This document shows positions 1 to 7,069 of a stretch of 35,728 nucleotides of DNA, piece by piece. Source of the stretch: CAZNJQ01 sp964573545 (lineage in GTDB: Bacteria; Patescibacteriota; Minisyncoccia; Phycocordibacterales; UBA2135); the NCBI GenBank assembly GCA_964573545.1, contig CAZNJQ010000006.1:1-35728 (forward strand). Reading direction: 5' to 3'. The translations under genes and the position numbers were made by a program. The notes under the pieces were generated by a model, which worked only from the letters and a program-made list of their open reading frames with translations, had not been told where the DNA came from and ran no database searches. Each line of letters opens with the position of its first letter. The stretch's first letter is position 1.

Positions 1-151
1 GAGTTTGGAACTCGTCACCGTTCTCGATGAGCTTCTGGATGCCGTCCTTGTCGAGGAGACCCTCGGCAATTACGCGATCCATGGCGTCTTCCATGAGCCG
101 CCTGACCTGCTTCTTCTGGCCGTCTGTGACGGTGGTGATCAATGTTTCCAT
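1..151 (-). CDS. Hypothetical protein, N-terminal part only (cut by window edge)
   Basis: The minus strand carries an open frame from the ATG at 151 that runs off the left edge after 50 codons. It starts METLITTVTDGQKKQVRRLM and is charged and helical, with no membrane segment or signal peptide. An AAGGGG Shine-Dalgarno sequence at 158-163 lies six bases before this ATG. An earlier in-frame ATG at 157 touches the same sequence and is less likely. I do not recognise the family and give no function. The leader in front of it is unusually rich in hairpins and is described separately. The frame is convincing because of the strong ribosome site and the coherent amphipathic protein. Confidence 0.72.
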   Translation of the reverse strand, partial: METLITTVTDGQKKQVRRLMEDAMDRVIAEGLLDKDGIQKLIENGDEFQT

Positions 152-173
152 TGTCATCCCCTTCTTTCTTAGG

Positions 174-334
174 ATTGCCGGAGTCGCTCCGGCATACGGC
201 TTCCTCTGCATGAGGTAGCGCAATAGGCATAAACCTGCCTGCAGGAATTACCTTACGCCCAATGCGCTACCTCATAAATATAGCCCTCTGCGCTCTTGGC
301 GCAGGGTAATACATGGAAAAATAAGTTTTTCCAT
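174..334 (-). promoter_or_regulatory. Structured leader with four inverted repeats upstream of the partial gene
   Basis: Between trxB and the partial gene at 1-151 there is no convincing gene. On the minus strand the segment holds, in order: ATGGAAAAA pairing with TTTTTCCAT (313-334, loop TAAG); CTGCGC pairing with GCGCAG near 285-301; a long-range pair of TGCGCTACCTCA (263-274) with TGAGGTAGCGCA (210-221) enclosing about 41 bases; and TGCCGGAG (176-183) with CTCCGGCA (187-194). The last hairpin ends only about 12 bases before the Shine-Dalgarno sequence. This could be an untranslated regulatory leader or a separate RNA. I could not match it to a known riboswitch class. Confidence 0.5.
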
Positions 335-411
335 TTCTCTCGCTCTACGTCGCCAATAAGCCGAATTTCAATATGTAATTTTACTACCCAATTTAAAATA
401 ATATAAGTTGA

Positions 412-1380
412 CTATTTTGTCAAATTTTTTGACGGCTCCGACGCATTGTGCGATTCGTACAAAACACTGTGATTTTTAATATCTTCGTATGCCGATGTCG
501 CCGCGACGGTACCCATCGCCGCCGCAGTGATGCATTGTTTGAACCGCCCGAAGTGATTCACGGTGTCGCCTGCAGCAAAGAACCCGTCGACATTTGTCCG
601 CATCATCTCATCGACTTTGATATACCCTTGCTCATCAAGTTCCACGCCGAGAGAGACCGCGAGCTCGACATTCGGCACGAATCCGATCTGGACGAACAAT
701 CCGTCCACGACAAGCTCCCGCGAACCATTATGTTCTTTTGTGAGAATAATTTTTTCTAATTTTCCCGAGCCGACGATCGTATCCACCTTCATCTCGGGAA
801 GCACCTCTATGATGTCTCCGAGCTTCTTCAGCCGCTCCATATTAACAGGCTCGGCATGGAGCTCTTTCTCCTGCGTTATGAGATAGATTTTTTTGACATA
901 CTCCGCGGCGAGCGTGCTTGCTTTCACGGACGAATCCCCGCCTCCCACGATCGCTATCGTCTTTCCGGTATACACCGGCCCATCGCAGGTGACGCAATAA
1001 TGAACGCCTTTCCCGGTGAGTTCTTTTTCATTCGGAAGCCCGAGCCGCCGATGTTCTGCGCCTCCGGCAAAAATTATCCCTTTCGCGTGAAGCGTCGTGT
1101 CCCCCACGGTAGCCGTAAAACAGTGGCCGTCTCTCGTGAGTTTAGAGACAAAACCATTTGTATACTCTGCGCCGACCGATTCAGCTTGCGCGCGCATCGT
1201 CTTTACAAGGTCATAGCCGTCAACCGATTGCACGCCCGGATAATTCTCTATCCTTCCCGCGCGCGCCGTCTCACCGCCGAATTCTCCGCCGATGATGATA
1301 GTTTTTAATCTGTATCGTCCCGCATAGAGCCCCGCCGCAAGTGCGGCGACTCCGGAACCGATGATGATTACATCGTACAT
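412..1380 (-). CDS. trxB: Thioredoxin reductase-like flavoprotein
   Basis: FAD-dependent pyridine nucleotide-disulfide oxidoreductase of thioredoxin reductase size (322 residues). The N-terminal FAD-binding GSGVAALAAG motif sits at about residues 8-17, the redox-active pair is C129-V-T-C132, and the second dinucleotide-binding motif GGGDSS is at about 147-152. The C-terminal FAD motif is near 'FFAAGDTVNH'. The start MYDVIIIG at 1380 is chosen because the nucleotide-binding fold begins at once; the 15 upstream residues look spurious, and a TATAAT box lies at 1403-1408. The basic HRRxxxR-type segment that normally follows the GGGDS motif and reads NADPH is not apparent; the region reads YLITQEKELHAEP. 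The electron donor may therefore not be NADPH. A weak TTGAC/GTCAA hairpin at 408-423 overlaps the stop. Confidence 0.92.
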   Translation of the reverse strand: MYDVIIIGSGVAALAAGLYAGRYRLKTIIIGGEFGGETARAGRIENYPGVQSVDGYDLVKTMRAQAESVGAEYTNGFVSKLTRDGHCFTATVGDTTLHAKGIIFAGGAEHRRLGLPNEKELTGKGVHYCVTCDGPVYTGKTIAIVGGGDSSVKASTLAAEYVKKIYLITQEKELHAEPVNMERLKKLGDIIEVLPEMKVDTIVGSGKLEKIILTKEHNGSRELVVDGLFVQIGFVPNVELAVSLGVELDEQGYIKVDEMMRTNVDGFFAAGDTVNHFGRFKQCITAAAMGTVAATSAYEDIKNHSVLYESHNASEPSKNLTK

Positions 1381-1402
1381 ATTCTCGTATGATAGCAGAA
1401 AA

Positions 1403-1408
1403 ATTATA
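1403..1408 (-). promoter_or_regulatory. -10 box for trxB
   Basis: A perfect TATAAT on the minus strand lies 22 bases upstream of the trxB start codon, predicting a 5' UTR of about 16 bases. No good -35 hexamer is visible at 16-18 bases upstream. Confidence 0.5.
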
Positions 1409-1437
1409 CGATGCGAATGCAACACTCCGAATTGTTA

Positions 1438-1466
1438 TTGACTTACCCCATACACGGAGCTACAGT
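1438..1466 (+). promoter_or_regulatory. Sigma-70-type promoter for the dehydrogenase
   Basis: TTGACT (1438-1443), a 17-base spacer and TACAGT (1461-1466) place the predicted transcription start near 1473. This is downstream of the longer possible start codon at 1411 and 28 bases before the ATG at 1501, so it decides the gene start. Confidence 0.55.
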
Positions 1467-1500
1467 GTGGGCAGAAAGCAATACTCAAGGGTGGTATGTC

Positions 1501-2622
1501 ATGGGCGGATGGAAGCACGTTGACAGCCATTGTGAATTCGACGGCCACGAAGAAGTCGTCTTCGCGAGCGATAAAACATCAGGATTGCGAGCGATCATTG
1601 CGGTCCACCGCACATTCTTAAATCCCCATTCCGGCAAACCTCAATCTCTCGGGGGTATCCGCATGGTTCCGTATGCAACCGACGCAGACGCCCTGACCGA
1701 CGTCCTGCGTCTTTCAAAAGGAATGTCGTATAAAGCGGCGCTTGCGAACGTCCCCTTTGGTGGCGCGAAATCTGTCATTATCGGGAATCCGAACATGCTG
1801 CAGGCTGACAAGGAAAAACTCCTTGCCGCATTCGCGCGCGTCCTCGATAAACTTCACGGCACATATGTCGGAGCGGAAGACATGGGAATGAAAGTCGCCG
1901 ACATGGATTTTATCCGCAGGAAAACCGAATGGGTAGCCGGTACGTCGGGGCACATGGGCGGAAGCGGTGATCCGTCTCGCATGACGGCGCTCGGCGTCTT
2001 TGCCAGTATAGAAATATGCTTTGAGCGGGTGTTCGGAAACCCATCGGTCTTTGGAAGAAAAGTCTCGATTTCGGGGGTTGGTAACGTGGGACGAAACCTC
2101 GCCGTGCTCCTCATGAAGAACGGAGCGCATGTCTACATCGCCGACACCAATAGCGCAACGCTCCAATCCGTGGGCTCACTGCTGTTCGACGAGATGCAAA
2201 AAGGACAACGAACGGGAACATTCACGGTCGTGGAACCTCACGAATGTCACGCACTTGATGTCGATGCATACGCACCGTGCGCAGGCGGAGCGATCTTAAA
2301 CGACGATACGATTCCGCGGCTCCGGTGTTCCGTGGTCGCAGGGTCCGCGAACAACCAACTCGCTAAAACACATCACGGGGATATGCTGCACGAACGAGGG
2401 ATTCTCTATGCTCCCGATTACGTGGTAAACGCAGGCGGTCTCATCAATGTCTCTATCGAGACGGAGCCTGGCGGATACAACGAAGAGACGGCGCAAGAAC
2501 GGGTGCGGCATATCCCGCACATAGTACGGCAAATTTTCATGAGAAGTGAAGCGGGGCGTATCGCGCCGCACCATGTCGCCGACCGCATGGCTCTAGAAAT
2601 TATTGAACAGAAGCGTGTTTAA
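1501..2622 (+). CDS. Glu/Leu/Phe/Val dehydrogenase, leucine dehydrogenase-like
   Basis: NAD(P)-dependent amino acid dehydrogenase interconverting an amino acid and its 2-oxo acid with release of ammonium. From the ATG at 1501 it is 373 residues, the usual length of leucine dehydrogenase. The substrate-binding lysine is in GMSYK (K78) and the catalytic lysine in GGAK (K90), followed by SVIIGNP. The Rossmann motif GVGNVG is at 192-197. The C-terminal AGSANNQL and YAPDYVVNAGG stretches are typical of leucine dehydrogenases. An in-frame ATG at 1411 would lie upstream of the promoter and add residues foreign to the family, so it is rejected. The gene ends in a strong terminator. Whether it prefers leucine, valine or glutamate cannot be read with certainty. 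It sits just before an aminotransferase that would produce or consume glutamate. Confidence 0.88.
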   Translation: MGGWKHVDSHCEFDGHEEVVFASDKTSGLRAIIAVHRTFLNPHSGKPQSLGGIRMVPYATDADALTDVLRLSKGMSYKAALANVPFGGAKSVIIGNPNMLQADKEKLLAAFARVLDKLHGTYVGAEDMGMKVADMDFIRRKTEWVAGTSGHMGGSGDPSRMTALGVFASIEICFERVFGNPSVFGRKVSISGVGNVGRNLAVLLMKNGAHVYIADTNSATLQSVGSLLFDEMQKGQRTGTFTVVEPHECHALDVDAYAPCAGGAILNDDTIPRLRCSVVAGSANNQLAKTHHGDMLHERGILYAPDYVVNAGGLINVSIETEPGGYNEETAQERVRHIPHIVRQIFMRSEAGRIAPHHVADRMALEIIEQKRV

Positions 2623-2642
2623 TTTTGATACAAAGGAACATT

Positions 2643-2667
2643 TCCGGCACATCAGTGCCGGATTTTT
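2643..2667 (+). terminator. Intrinsic terminator after the dehydrogenase
   Basis: TCCGGCAC (2643-2650), loop ATCA, GTGCCGGA (2655-2662), then five T. The stem is a perfect 8 bp. Confidence 0.88.
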
Positions 2668-2682
2668 ATATCGTGCTAACGC

Positions 2683-2711
2683 TTGATTTTATTGATTTCT
2701 TGGAGTAATTT
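2683..2711 (+). promoter_or_regulatory. Possible promoter for the aminotransferase
   Basis: TTGATT (2683-2688), a 17-base spacer and TAATTT (2706-2711). The -10 match is weak, but the upstream terminator means that the next gene needs its own promoter in this 75-base gap. Confidence 0.3.
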
Positions 2712-2743
2712 AAGCGCAGAAGCTTCTTAAAACGAGAAAACCG

Positions 2744-4099
2744 ATGAAGACAGACATTCTGTCGCTTGATGCCGGAGAAGTGGTCGTAAATGGCATCAAT
2801 TTCTCCAGTATGACCGCAGAAGAGCATAAACGCCGTGTTTTCGATGGTTCAGCGCATAACTACTCTCAAATCCCCAAATGGCTCATTGATGCTCCTGGGG
2901 GAGACTGCGAGCTCGTGCTGCGAAAGACTGTCGATGGGAAGGAGAAAGTCAGCCTAGTTCTCGACTTCCAGTCGATGTATTCGACGAACAATCTCGGATA
3001 CGGAAAGCTGTATAAAGAAATCGTGGATCGGGTGAATATGTATCTGCAAATCGGCTCCGCCACGGCAATACCGCGTGCGATGGATCATGCACTGCATGCG
3101 CCGGCGCTCGAGGCCATCAAGACTTTCACCGGTCTTGACCGCATCATCATGAAATCGACAGGCGCTGAAGCGGTCGAGACCGCGGTAAATATCGCGCTTA
3201 AGCACTGGCACGCGCATGCACAGCATGCGCCCCACAGCATTTTATACGAGCCTCCGTACATCATTTCGGCAACGAATTGTTTTCACGGAAGAACACGGCT
3301 CGCGCGCTCGCTCTCGTCAAGTCCGTCATCGCGTGAAGGATACGGGCCGTTCTTGCAGAATATTCTCCATGTCACATTTGGGAACGTATCCGATATTGCA
3401 AACACTATCGAGAGAGTGAAAAGAAAAAATATCGCGGCAATCATTCTCGAACCGATCCAGGGCGAAGGCGGCGTCATCGTTCCTCCGGATGATTATCTCT
3501 CGCAAGTAGCGGATATCTGCAAGAAACACGATATTCTTCTTATTCTGGATGAAGTGCAAACTGGCTTCGGCAGAACTGGCACCGACTGGGCGTTTGAATA
3601 CTACGGCGTGAAACCCGACCTTCTCTGCAGCGGCAAAGCGGCAGGGTGTGGCATCACACCAGTGTCGTTCGTTGCGGGACGCGACGATGTGATGCTCTCC
3701 GTAAAAGAAGGAACAGAGGGAGCAACATGGAGCGCAACGCCGCTCCAGTGCTTGCTCGTGCTCTCTGCCATCAAGACGCTTTCCGACAACGACCTCTCGG
3801 CTGCTTCACGGCACAAGGGCATGGTCTTGCGAGGCCTCCTTGGAGAACTCGTCGGAAAACACCCGGGGAGTATCACCGATATCCGCGGCAGAGGGCTCTT
3901 TGTCGGCATCGATACCGTGTTCAATGGAAAAGATGTGTCGAAGCTCCTGCTTGAAGAAGGAGTATGGGCGAAAGAAACCGGAGAAAAGGGAAAGACTTTA
4001 CGCCTCTCTCCCCCACTCATCATTTCTGAAAAAGAATTGGAAACTGCGGTTTCTGCGTTTGACCGGGTCCTCAAAAGACTCACAAAAACCGCGACATAA
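2744..4099 (+). CDS. Class III aminotransferase, ornithine aminotransferase-like
   Basis: PLP-dependent fold-type I aminotransferase of 451 residues, close to ornithine-oxoacid aminotransferase or acetylornithine aminotransferase. Visible motifs are the phosphate-binding STGAEAVETA (138-147), FHGRT (180-184), EPIQGEGG (236-243), the cofactor-binding DEVQTGFGRTG (269-279), and the Schiff-base lysine in SGKAAGCG (K298). The N-terminal 45 residues extend beyond the usual fold. An ornithine aminotransferase would move the delta-amino group of ornithine to 2-oxoglutarate, giving glutamate. With the upstream dehydrogenase it could form a small nitrogen module, but the two are separated by a terminator. 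Substrate assignment is an inference. No clear Shine-Dalgarno precedes the ATG. The hairpin of its terminator includes the stop codon. Confidence 0.87.
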   Translation: MKTDILSLDAGEVVVNGINFSSMTAEEHKRRVFDGSAHNYSQIPKWLIDAPGGDCELVLRKTVDGKEKVSLVLDFQSMYSTNNLGYGKLYKEIVDRVNMYLQIGSATAIPRAMDHALHAPALEAIKTFTGLDRIIMKSTGAEAVETAVNIALKHWHAHAQHAPHSILYEPPYIISATNCFHGRTRLARSLSSSPSSREGYGPFLQNILHVTFGNVSDIANTIERVKRKNIAAIILEPIQGEGGVIVPPDDYLSQVADICKKHDILLILDEVQTGFGRTGTDWAFEYYGVKPDLLCSGKAAGCGITPVSFVAGRDDVMLSVKEGTEGATWSATPLQCLLVLSAIKTLSDNDLSAASRHKGMVLRGLLGELVGKHPGSITDIRGRGLFVGIDTVFNGKDVSKLLLEEGVWAKETGEKGKTLRLSPPLIISEKELETAVSAFDRVLKRLTKTAT

Positions 4100-4114
4100 C
4101 GTCGCGGTTTTTTT
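4085..4114. terminator. Bidirectional terminator between convergent genes
   Basis: AAAACCGCGAC (4085-4095), loop of five, GTCGCGGTTTT and a T run to 4114. The run of A on the left makes it a terminator in both directions, serving the aminotransferase and the convergent gene at 4139-4600. Confidence 0.9.
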
Positions 4115-4138
4115 CTGTATCTGCAAGAGACGCACTAA

Positions 4139-4600
4139 CTATTCCCGCACCAAAGACCACACACCGCCGAATTCGTGGCCATTTATATCACCGACCTTCT
4201 CGTCACCTTTGTAGTAATACAAGAACTTCCCGTCCCATGTATATTGGAGAACTCCTGCCTCATCATTCATTCGGACGCCAAGCCGCCCGTTCTCGTTCGG
4301 AGACGCCCCAACTGCCTCGAAAGGCGGCCAAACGGAAAGGCATGCACTATCACACGTTTCCTTTGTGGTCGTGTACAAAGCCATACCAACCGCATCTCCA
4401 AGATATTCCCCCAGCGAAACATTCGGCACAACGCTGACAATGTCTCCGGTTTTTGAAGAAACTTGAGCTGCTCCCTTCTCATCGTACGACGGAACAAGAG
4501 ACTGCATGCCTCCCACCCACGCCTGCCATCCGAAAAACCAGAACACGCTCAATACTATGGCGACTGCTATCAATCCGACAACTATTTTTCGAGTATCCAT
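4139..4600 (-). CDS. Membrane-anchored protein with secreted WPP/GGVW repeat domain (COG4315-like)
   Basis: 153 residues. An N-terminal hydrophobic segment (about 5-25) without a lipobox cysteine anchors the protein, with the rest outside the cell. The exported part has two units typical of the 'secreted repeat of unknown function' family (PF03640): ALYTTTKETCDSACLSVWPP (about 74-93), with two cysteines that could form a disulfide, and YTWDGKFLYYYKGD followed by DINGHEFGGVW near the C-terminus. The biochemical role of this family is not established. The gene stands alone, converging on the aminotransferase. The family match is made by motif recognition only. Confidence 0.82.
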   Translation of the reverse strand: MDTRKIVVGLIAVAIVLSVFWFFGWQAWVGGMQSLVPSYDEKGAAQVSSKTGDIVSVVPNVSLGEYLGDAVGMALYTTTKETCDSACLSVWPPFEAVGASPNENGRLGVRMNDEAGVLQYTWDGKFLYYYKGDEKVGDINGHEFGGVWSLVRE

Positions 4601-4670
4601 GTGTTTTATTGAAATAAAAATATATTAATTACATTCGACCAAAGCGCGTGATTCACTGTGGGAGTATCAT

Positions 4671-4802
4671 CTATTCCTTGAAGAAAATATTTAAAAGCGT
4701 TATCAGCGTGCTGAAAAACCCCGATACAAGAGCGGTCATCATCGGTTTGTCGTCGTACCATCGCCTTTGCCGCATGTTCATAGTGTCGGTGTTTTTGGCC
4801 AT
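4671..4802 (-). CDS. Candidate 43-residue single-pass membrane protein
   Basis: A short frame from ATG 4802 to TAG 4671 encodes a polar N-terminus with RQRRWYDDKP (about 11-20), then about 20 hydrophobic residues (ALVSGFFSTLITLLNIFF) and FKE at the end. This layout, basic region then one membrane helix, is that of a real small membrane protein. A perfect TATAAT at 4825-4830 on the same strand predicts a 16-base UTR. AAGG lies three bases before the ATG, closer than ideal. A longer frame overlaps it on the same strand but codes for an incoherent product. Function unknown. Confidence 0.55.
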   Translation of the reverse strand: MAKNTDTMNMRQRRWYDDKPMMTALVSGFFSTLITLLNIFFKE

Positions 4803-4861
4803 ACGCCTTAGACCCTATTTTTTCATTATACAGCACCAGCCTTAAATCGGGAGTGCTGATG

Positions 4862-4937
4862 TGGAAAACGCCACCCGAAAGTGACGTTCTCCGCGTACCC
4901 ACCCTCTATCCGAAGATAGTGGCTGGGTACTATCTTC
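4862..4937 (+). other. Unexplained structured segment with alternative hairpins
   Basis: In the gap before the gene at 5113 three pairings are visible: AACG(C)CAC (4866-4873) with GTG(A)CGTT (4880-4887); a nested hairpin GTACCCA (4895-4901) with TGGGTAC (4924-4930) enclosing CTATC/GATAG around CGAA; and GAAGATAGT (4912-4920) with ACTATCTTC (4929-4937). The last two share bases and cannot form together. No gene is seen from 4938 to 5112. That stretch has a short palindrome TTGATA-ACAC-TATCAA near 4983-4998 and nothing else I can support. Confidence 0.4.
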
Positions 4938-5112
4938 ATTGTACCAACAATAAGAGTTCAAGAATGACGTGACTGTGCACAACCTGTTGATAACACTATC
5001 AAGGAAAAGAGGTTTAAAAACAAAGGTTCGCTGAGGTAAACTTACCGCACTGGAACAGCATCCCTCTCCGTGCTAGGGTGAGGAAAGACGCGTATCGCTG
5101 GGAGGCAACAAG

Positions 5113-5793
5113 GTGATCGGTCACGCCAGGCTATATCTCGGCACACTGACAATCTTTTTTCTTTTAGGATTCCTGCCTATTAATTCCGTACAGGGCAAAG
5201 AAGCAGTCGTGGGACAAGCACAAACCGCGGAACTTCGCCGCGACCACGAGGAATACCCGGAACAAATCGTCCCATTCGATGTTCCATTCGGCTTTAAATC
5301 GGAAAATCTTCCGTCATGCACAGCAAAAGTTCGCAGAAATTACGAACTCTGGGAAGACGGAAAACGTATGGAAGAATACTACTCTGTCACGATCTGTAAA
5401 CTGCCGGACATGAAGACAGGGAAACGGGCGGTATTGGGAGAGGCTCTCGGGAGCGCCCGACTCGGCCATGGCTCCATGTGGATCAATCTCGTAGATGAGA
5501 ATATGTGGCTCACGGTCCATTATCACGAACCGCGAACGCCGGAAGAAAGGGCGATGCTTGAACAAAAGAATGCCATGGTGTTCGAGCAAAAAGTAGAGGT
5601 TGGAGAAGACGTCCTCCCGCTTGTCATAACGCTCCTTCCGCGAAATCTCCGAAGCAGCACTGTTTCATTCTTCCTCGCGTATTATCAGGGGTCATACGAA
5701 ATTTTTTCTTTCGATAAAACAAAAGAAACGGCTGAGTTAATCGCACGTACACTGAATGCTGCGATGAACGAACACCGGAGGAGACGCCATTAA
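5113..5793 (+). CDS. Secreted protein of unknown function
   Basis: 226 residues from a GTG start with a strong GGGAGG Shine-Dalgarno seven bases upstream. Residues 1-28 form a signal peptide: a short basic start, hydrophobic core LGTLTIFFLLGFLP, and likely cleavage after VQG. The mature part is charged, with two cysteines in its first half (SCTAKV and TICKLP), no obvious repeats and no recognisable catalytic motif. It ends HRRRRH. The gene stands alone between a structured segment and a terminator. I do not recognise the family; an extracytoplasmic role is inferred from the signal peptide only. Confidence 0.8.
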   Translation: MIGHARLYLGTLTIFFLLGFLPINSVQGKEAVVGQAQTAELRRDHEEYPEQIVPFDVPFGFKSENLPSCTAKVRRNYELWEDGKRMEEYYSVTICKLPDMKTGKRAVLGEALGSARLGHGSMWINLVDENMWLTVHYHEPRTPEERAMLEQKNAMVFEQKVEVGEDVLPLVITLLPRNLRSSTVSFFLAYYQGSYEIFSFDKTKETAELIARTLNAAMNEHRRRRH

Positions 5794-5822
5794 GCCGCCA
5801 CACATCATGTGTTGCGGCTTTT
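5792..5822 (+). terminator. Intrinsic terminator
   Basis: AAGCCGC (5792-5798) pairs with GCGGCTT (5814-5820), with an inner ACACA/TGTGT helix and a short T run. It overlaps the stop codon of the preceding gene. Confidence 0.75.
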
Positions 5823-5841
5823 AATCAGGGCTTATTACCTG

Positions 5842-6603
5842 TTACATGGCGAGCCAGCCGCCATCGACATAGAGTGTCGTGCCTGTGATATAACTTGCTT
5901 CGTTGGAAGCAAGGAAAACCACCGCGGCGGATACTTCTTCAGGCTTGCCGATGCGCTTAAGCGGGATTCCCGAGAGCATCGCATCCACCTCTTCTTTCGG
6001 CATTTGCGCTGCACCAACCATGGGAGTGTCTATCGCGCCGGGAGCTATCGCGTTCACCAAAATCCCCAAGGGCGCCCACTCGATCGCGAGTGTCTCGGTC
6101 ATGCCAATAACCCCGCCTTTTGAAGCAGTATAATGCGCAGCACCCTCAATACCGACACCAACCTGCCCCGACGCTATCGAAGAGATGTTGATGATCCTCC
6201 CCCATTTGTTTTTCGCCATCTCGCGCGCAGCACGCTGCGCGCACAAAAACTGGCCCCTAAGATTTATCCGTAACATTTTATCCCAGTCTTCCTCAGTGAT
6301 CTCAAGCGCCGGTTTGGAAACATAAATACCTGCGTTGTTCACAAGAATATCCACGCGGCCGAATTTTTTGATAACGTCGTCGAATACTCTATCGATATCC
6401 GCCTTATCAGAGACATCCATCTTAAAACACGCGACTTCTCCCCCGTGCGCTCTGATCTCTTTTTCAACAAGAAGACACTCATCGAGATTTATGTCCGTCA
6501 CGATGACTTTCGCTCCCTGTGAAGCGAGTGCCTCGGCATGAGACTTTCCCATACCGCGGCGCGCGCCGGTCACAAGTGCCACCTTCCCTGTAAGGTCAAA
6601 CAT
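5842..6603 (-). CDS. SDR family NAD(P)-dependent oxidoreductase
   Basis: Classical short-chain dehydrogenase/reductase of 253 residues. The cofactor motif TGARRGMG is at about 13-20, NNAG at about 90, the catalytic serine in INISS (about 142), and the YTASK active site at about 157-161, followed by the PGAIDTPM loop. The C-terminal GTTLYVDGG is typical of FabG and glucose-1-dehydrogenase-like members. An aspartate (VTDIN) follows the second beta strand, which usually favours NAD over NADP. The substrate cannot be inferred. It is the last gene of a probable minus-strand run: CARDB protein, DoxX-like protein, then this gene 23 bases after the DoxX stop. Confidence 0.92.
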   Translation of the reverse strand: MFDLTGKVALVTGARRGMGKSHAEALASQGAKVIVTDINLDECLLVEKEIRAHGGEVACFKMDVSDKADIDRVFDDVIKKFGRVDILVNNAGIYVSKPALEITEEDWDKMLRINLRGQFLCAQRAAREMAKNKWGRIINISSIASGQVGVGIEGAAHYTASKGGVIGMTETLAIEWAPLGILVNAIAPGAIDTPMVGAAQMPKEEVDAMLSGIPLKRIGKPEEVSAAVVFLASNEASYITGTTLYVDGGWLAM

Positions 6604-6626
6604 ATAATGTATTTAGTTCTGACGCG

Positions 6627-7013
6627 CTACCGGAACCACTCCCTAAGAGTCGTCGGCCAGCCATAGAGAAGAAGTAACGCAAGCGGCGCGCCTATGCTCG
6701 CCCATCGCTCCACGAAATCCCACACCGGGCCGCCGATGAAGGGCAAAACGCGCATGAATGAAGTCCAGAACGCCCAGAGCATGGCCCAGAGTAAGACCGC
6801 ACGAACCGGCTTGAGAAGGGCGCTCAAAGCGACCAGCACATCAAGCACGCCGACGGCGAACAAAAGTTTGCTTGCGACCACTGGTTCCCATCCCCCAAAA
6901 TCCATTATCCATCGTATCCACTCTTGTTTTCCTTGTAATGCGAGCACACCATGGCCAAAAAAAGTGCCAAAAACGCTCACGCGCAACACCCACTCCATAT
7001 ATTTTGTATTCAT
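6627..7013 (-). CDS. DoxX-like small integral membrane protein
   Basis: 128 residues from the ATG at 7013 (MNTKYMEW). Four hydrophobic segments are visible: around WVLRVSVFGTFFGHGVLAL, VASKLLFAVGVLDVLVALSAL, AVLLWAMLWAFWTSF and IGAPLALLLLYGW. The pattern, with FGHG in the first helix and a conserved G/D-rich second helix, fits the DoxX/DoxD-like family, whose members are often linked to redox or thiosulfate metabolism, although their roles vary widely. The longer frame to 7106 overlaps the end of the CARDB gene and adds unlikely residues. No Shine-Dalgarno is visible. It probably belongs to one transcript with its neighbours. Confidence 0.75.
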   Translation of the reverse strand: MNTKYMEWVLRVSVFGTFFGHGVLALQGKQEWIRWIMDFGGWEPVVASKLLFAVGVLDVLVALSALLKPVRAVLLWAMLWAFWTSFMRVLPFIGGPVWDFVERWASIGAPLALLLLYGWPTTLREWFR

Positions 7014-7069
7014 ATATATAAACTTAATTTTTAAAATCACGCTCTCTATCTCCATCTCCAAAAATTCGT

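Noticed and set aside
4970..5000. DnaA-box-like sequences (TTATCAACA and TTGTGCACA on the minus strand), possible replication origin
   Set aside because: Only two imperfect boxes, no AT-rich unwinding region, no dnaA or dnaN nearby.
5060..5112. GAGGAAAG near 5080, resembling a conserved part of RNase P RNA
   Set aside because: No matching partner segments and too little space before the gene at 5113.
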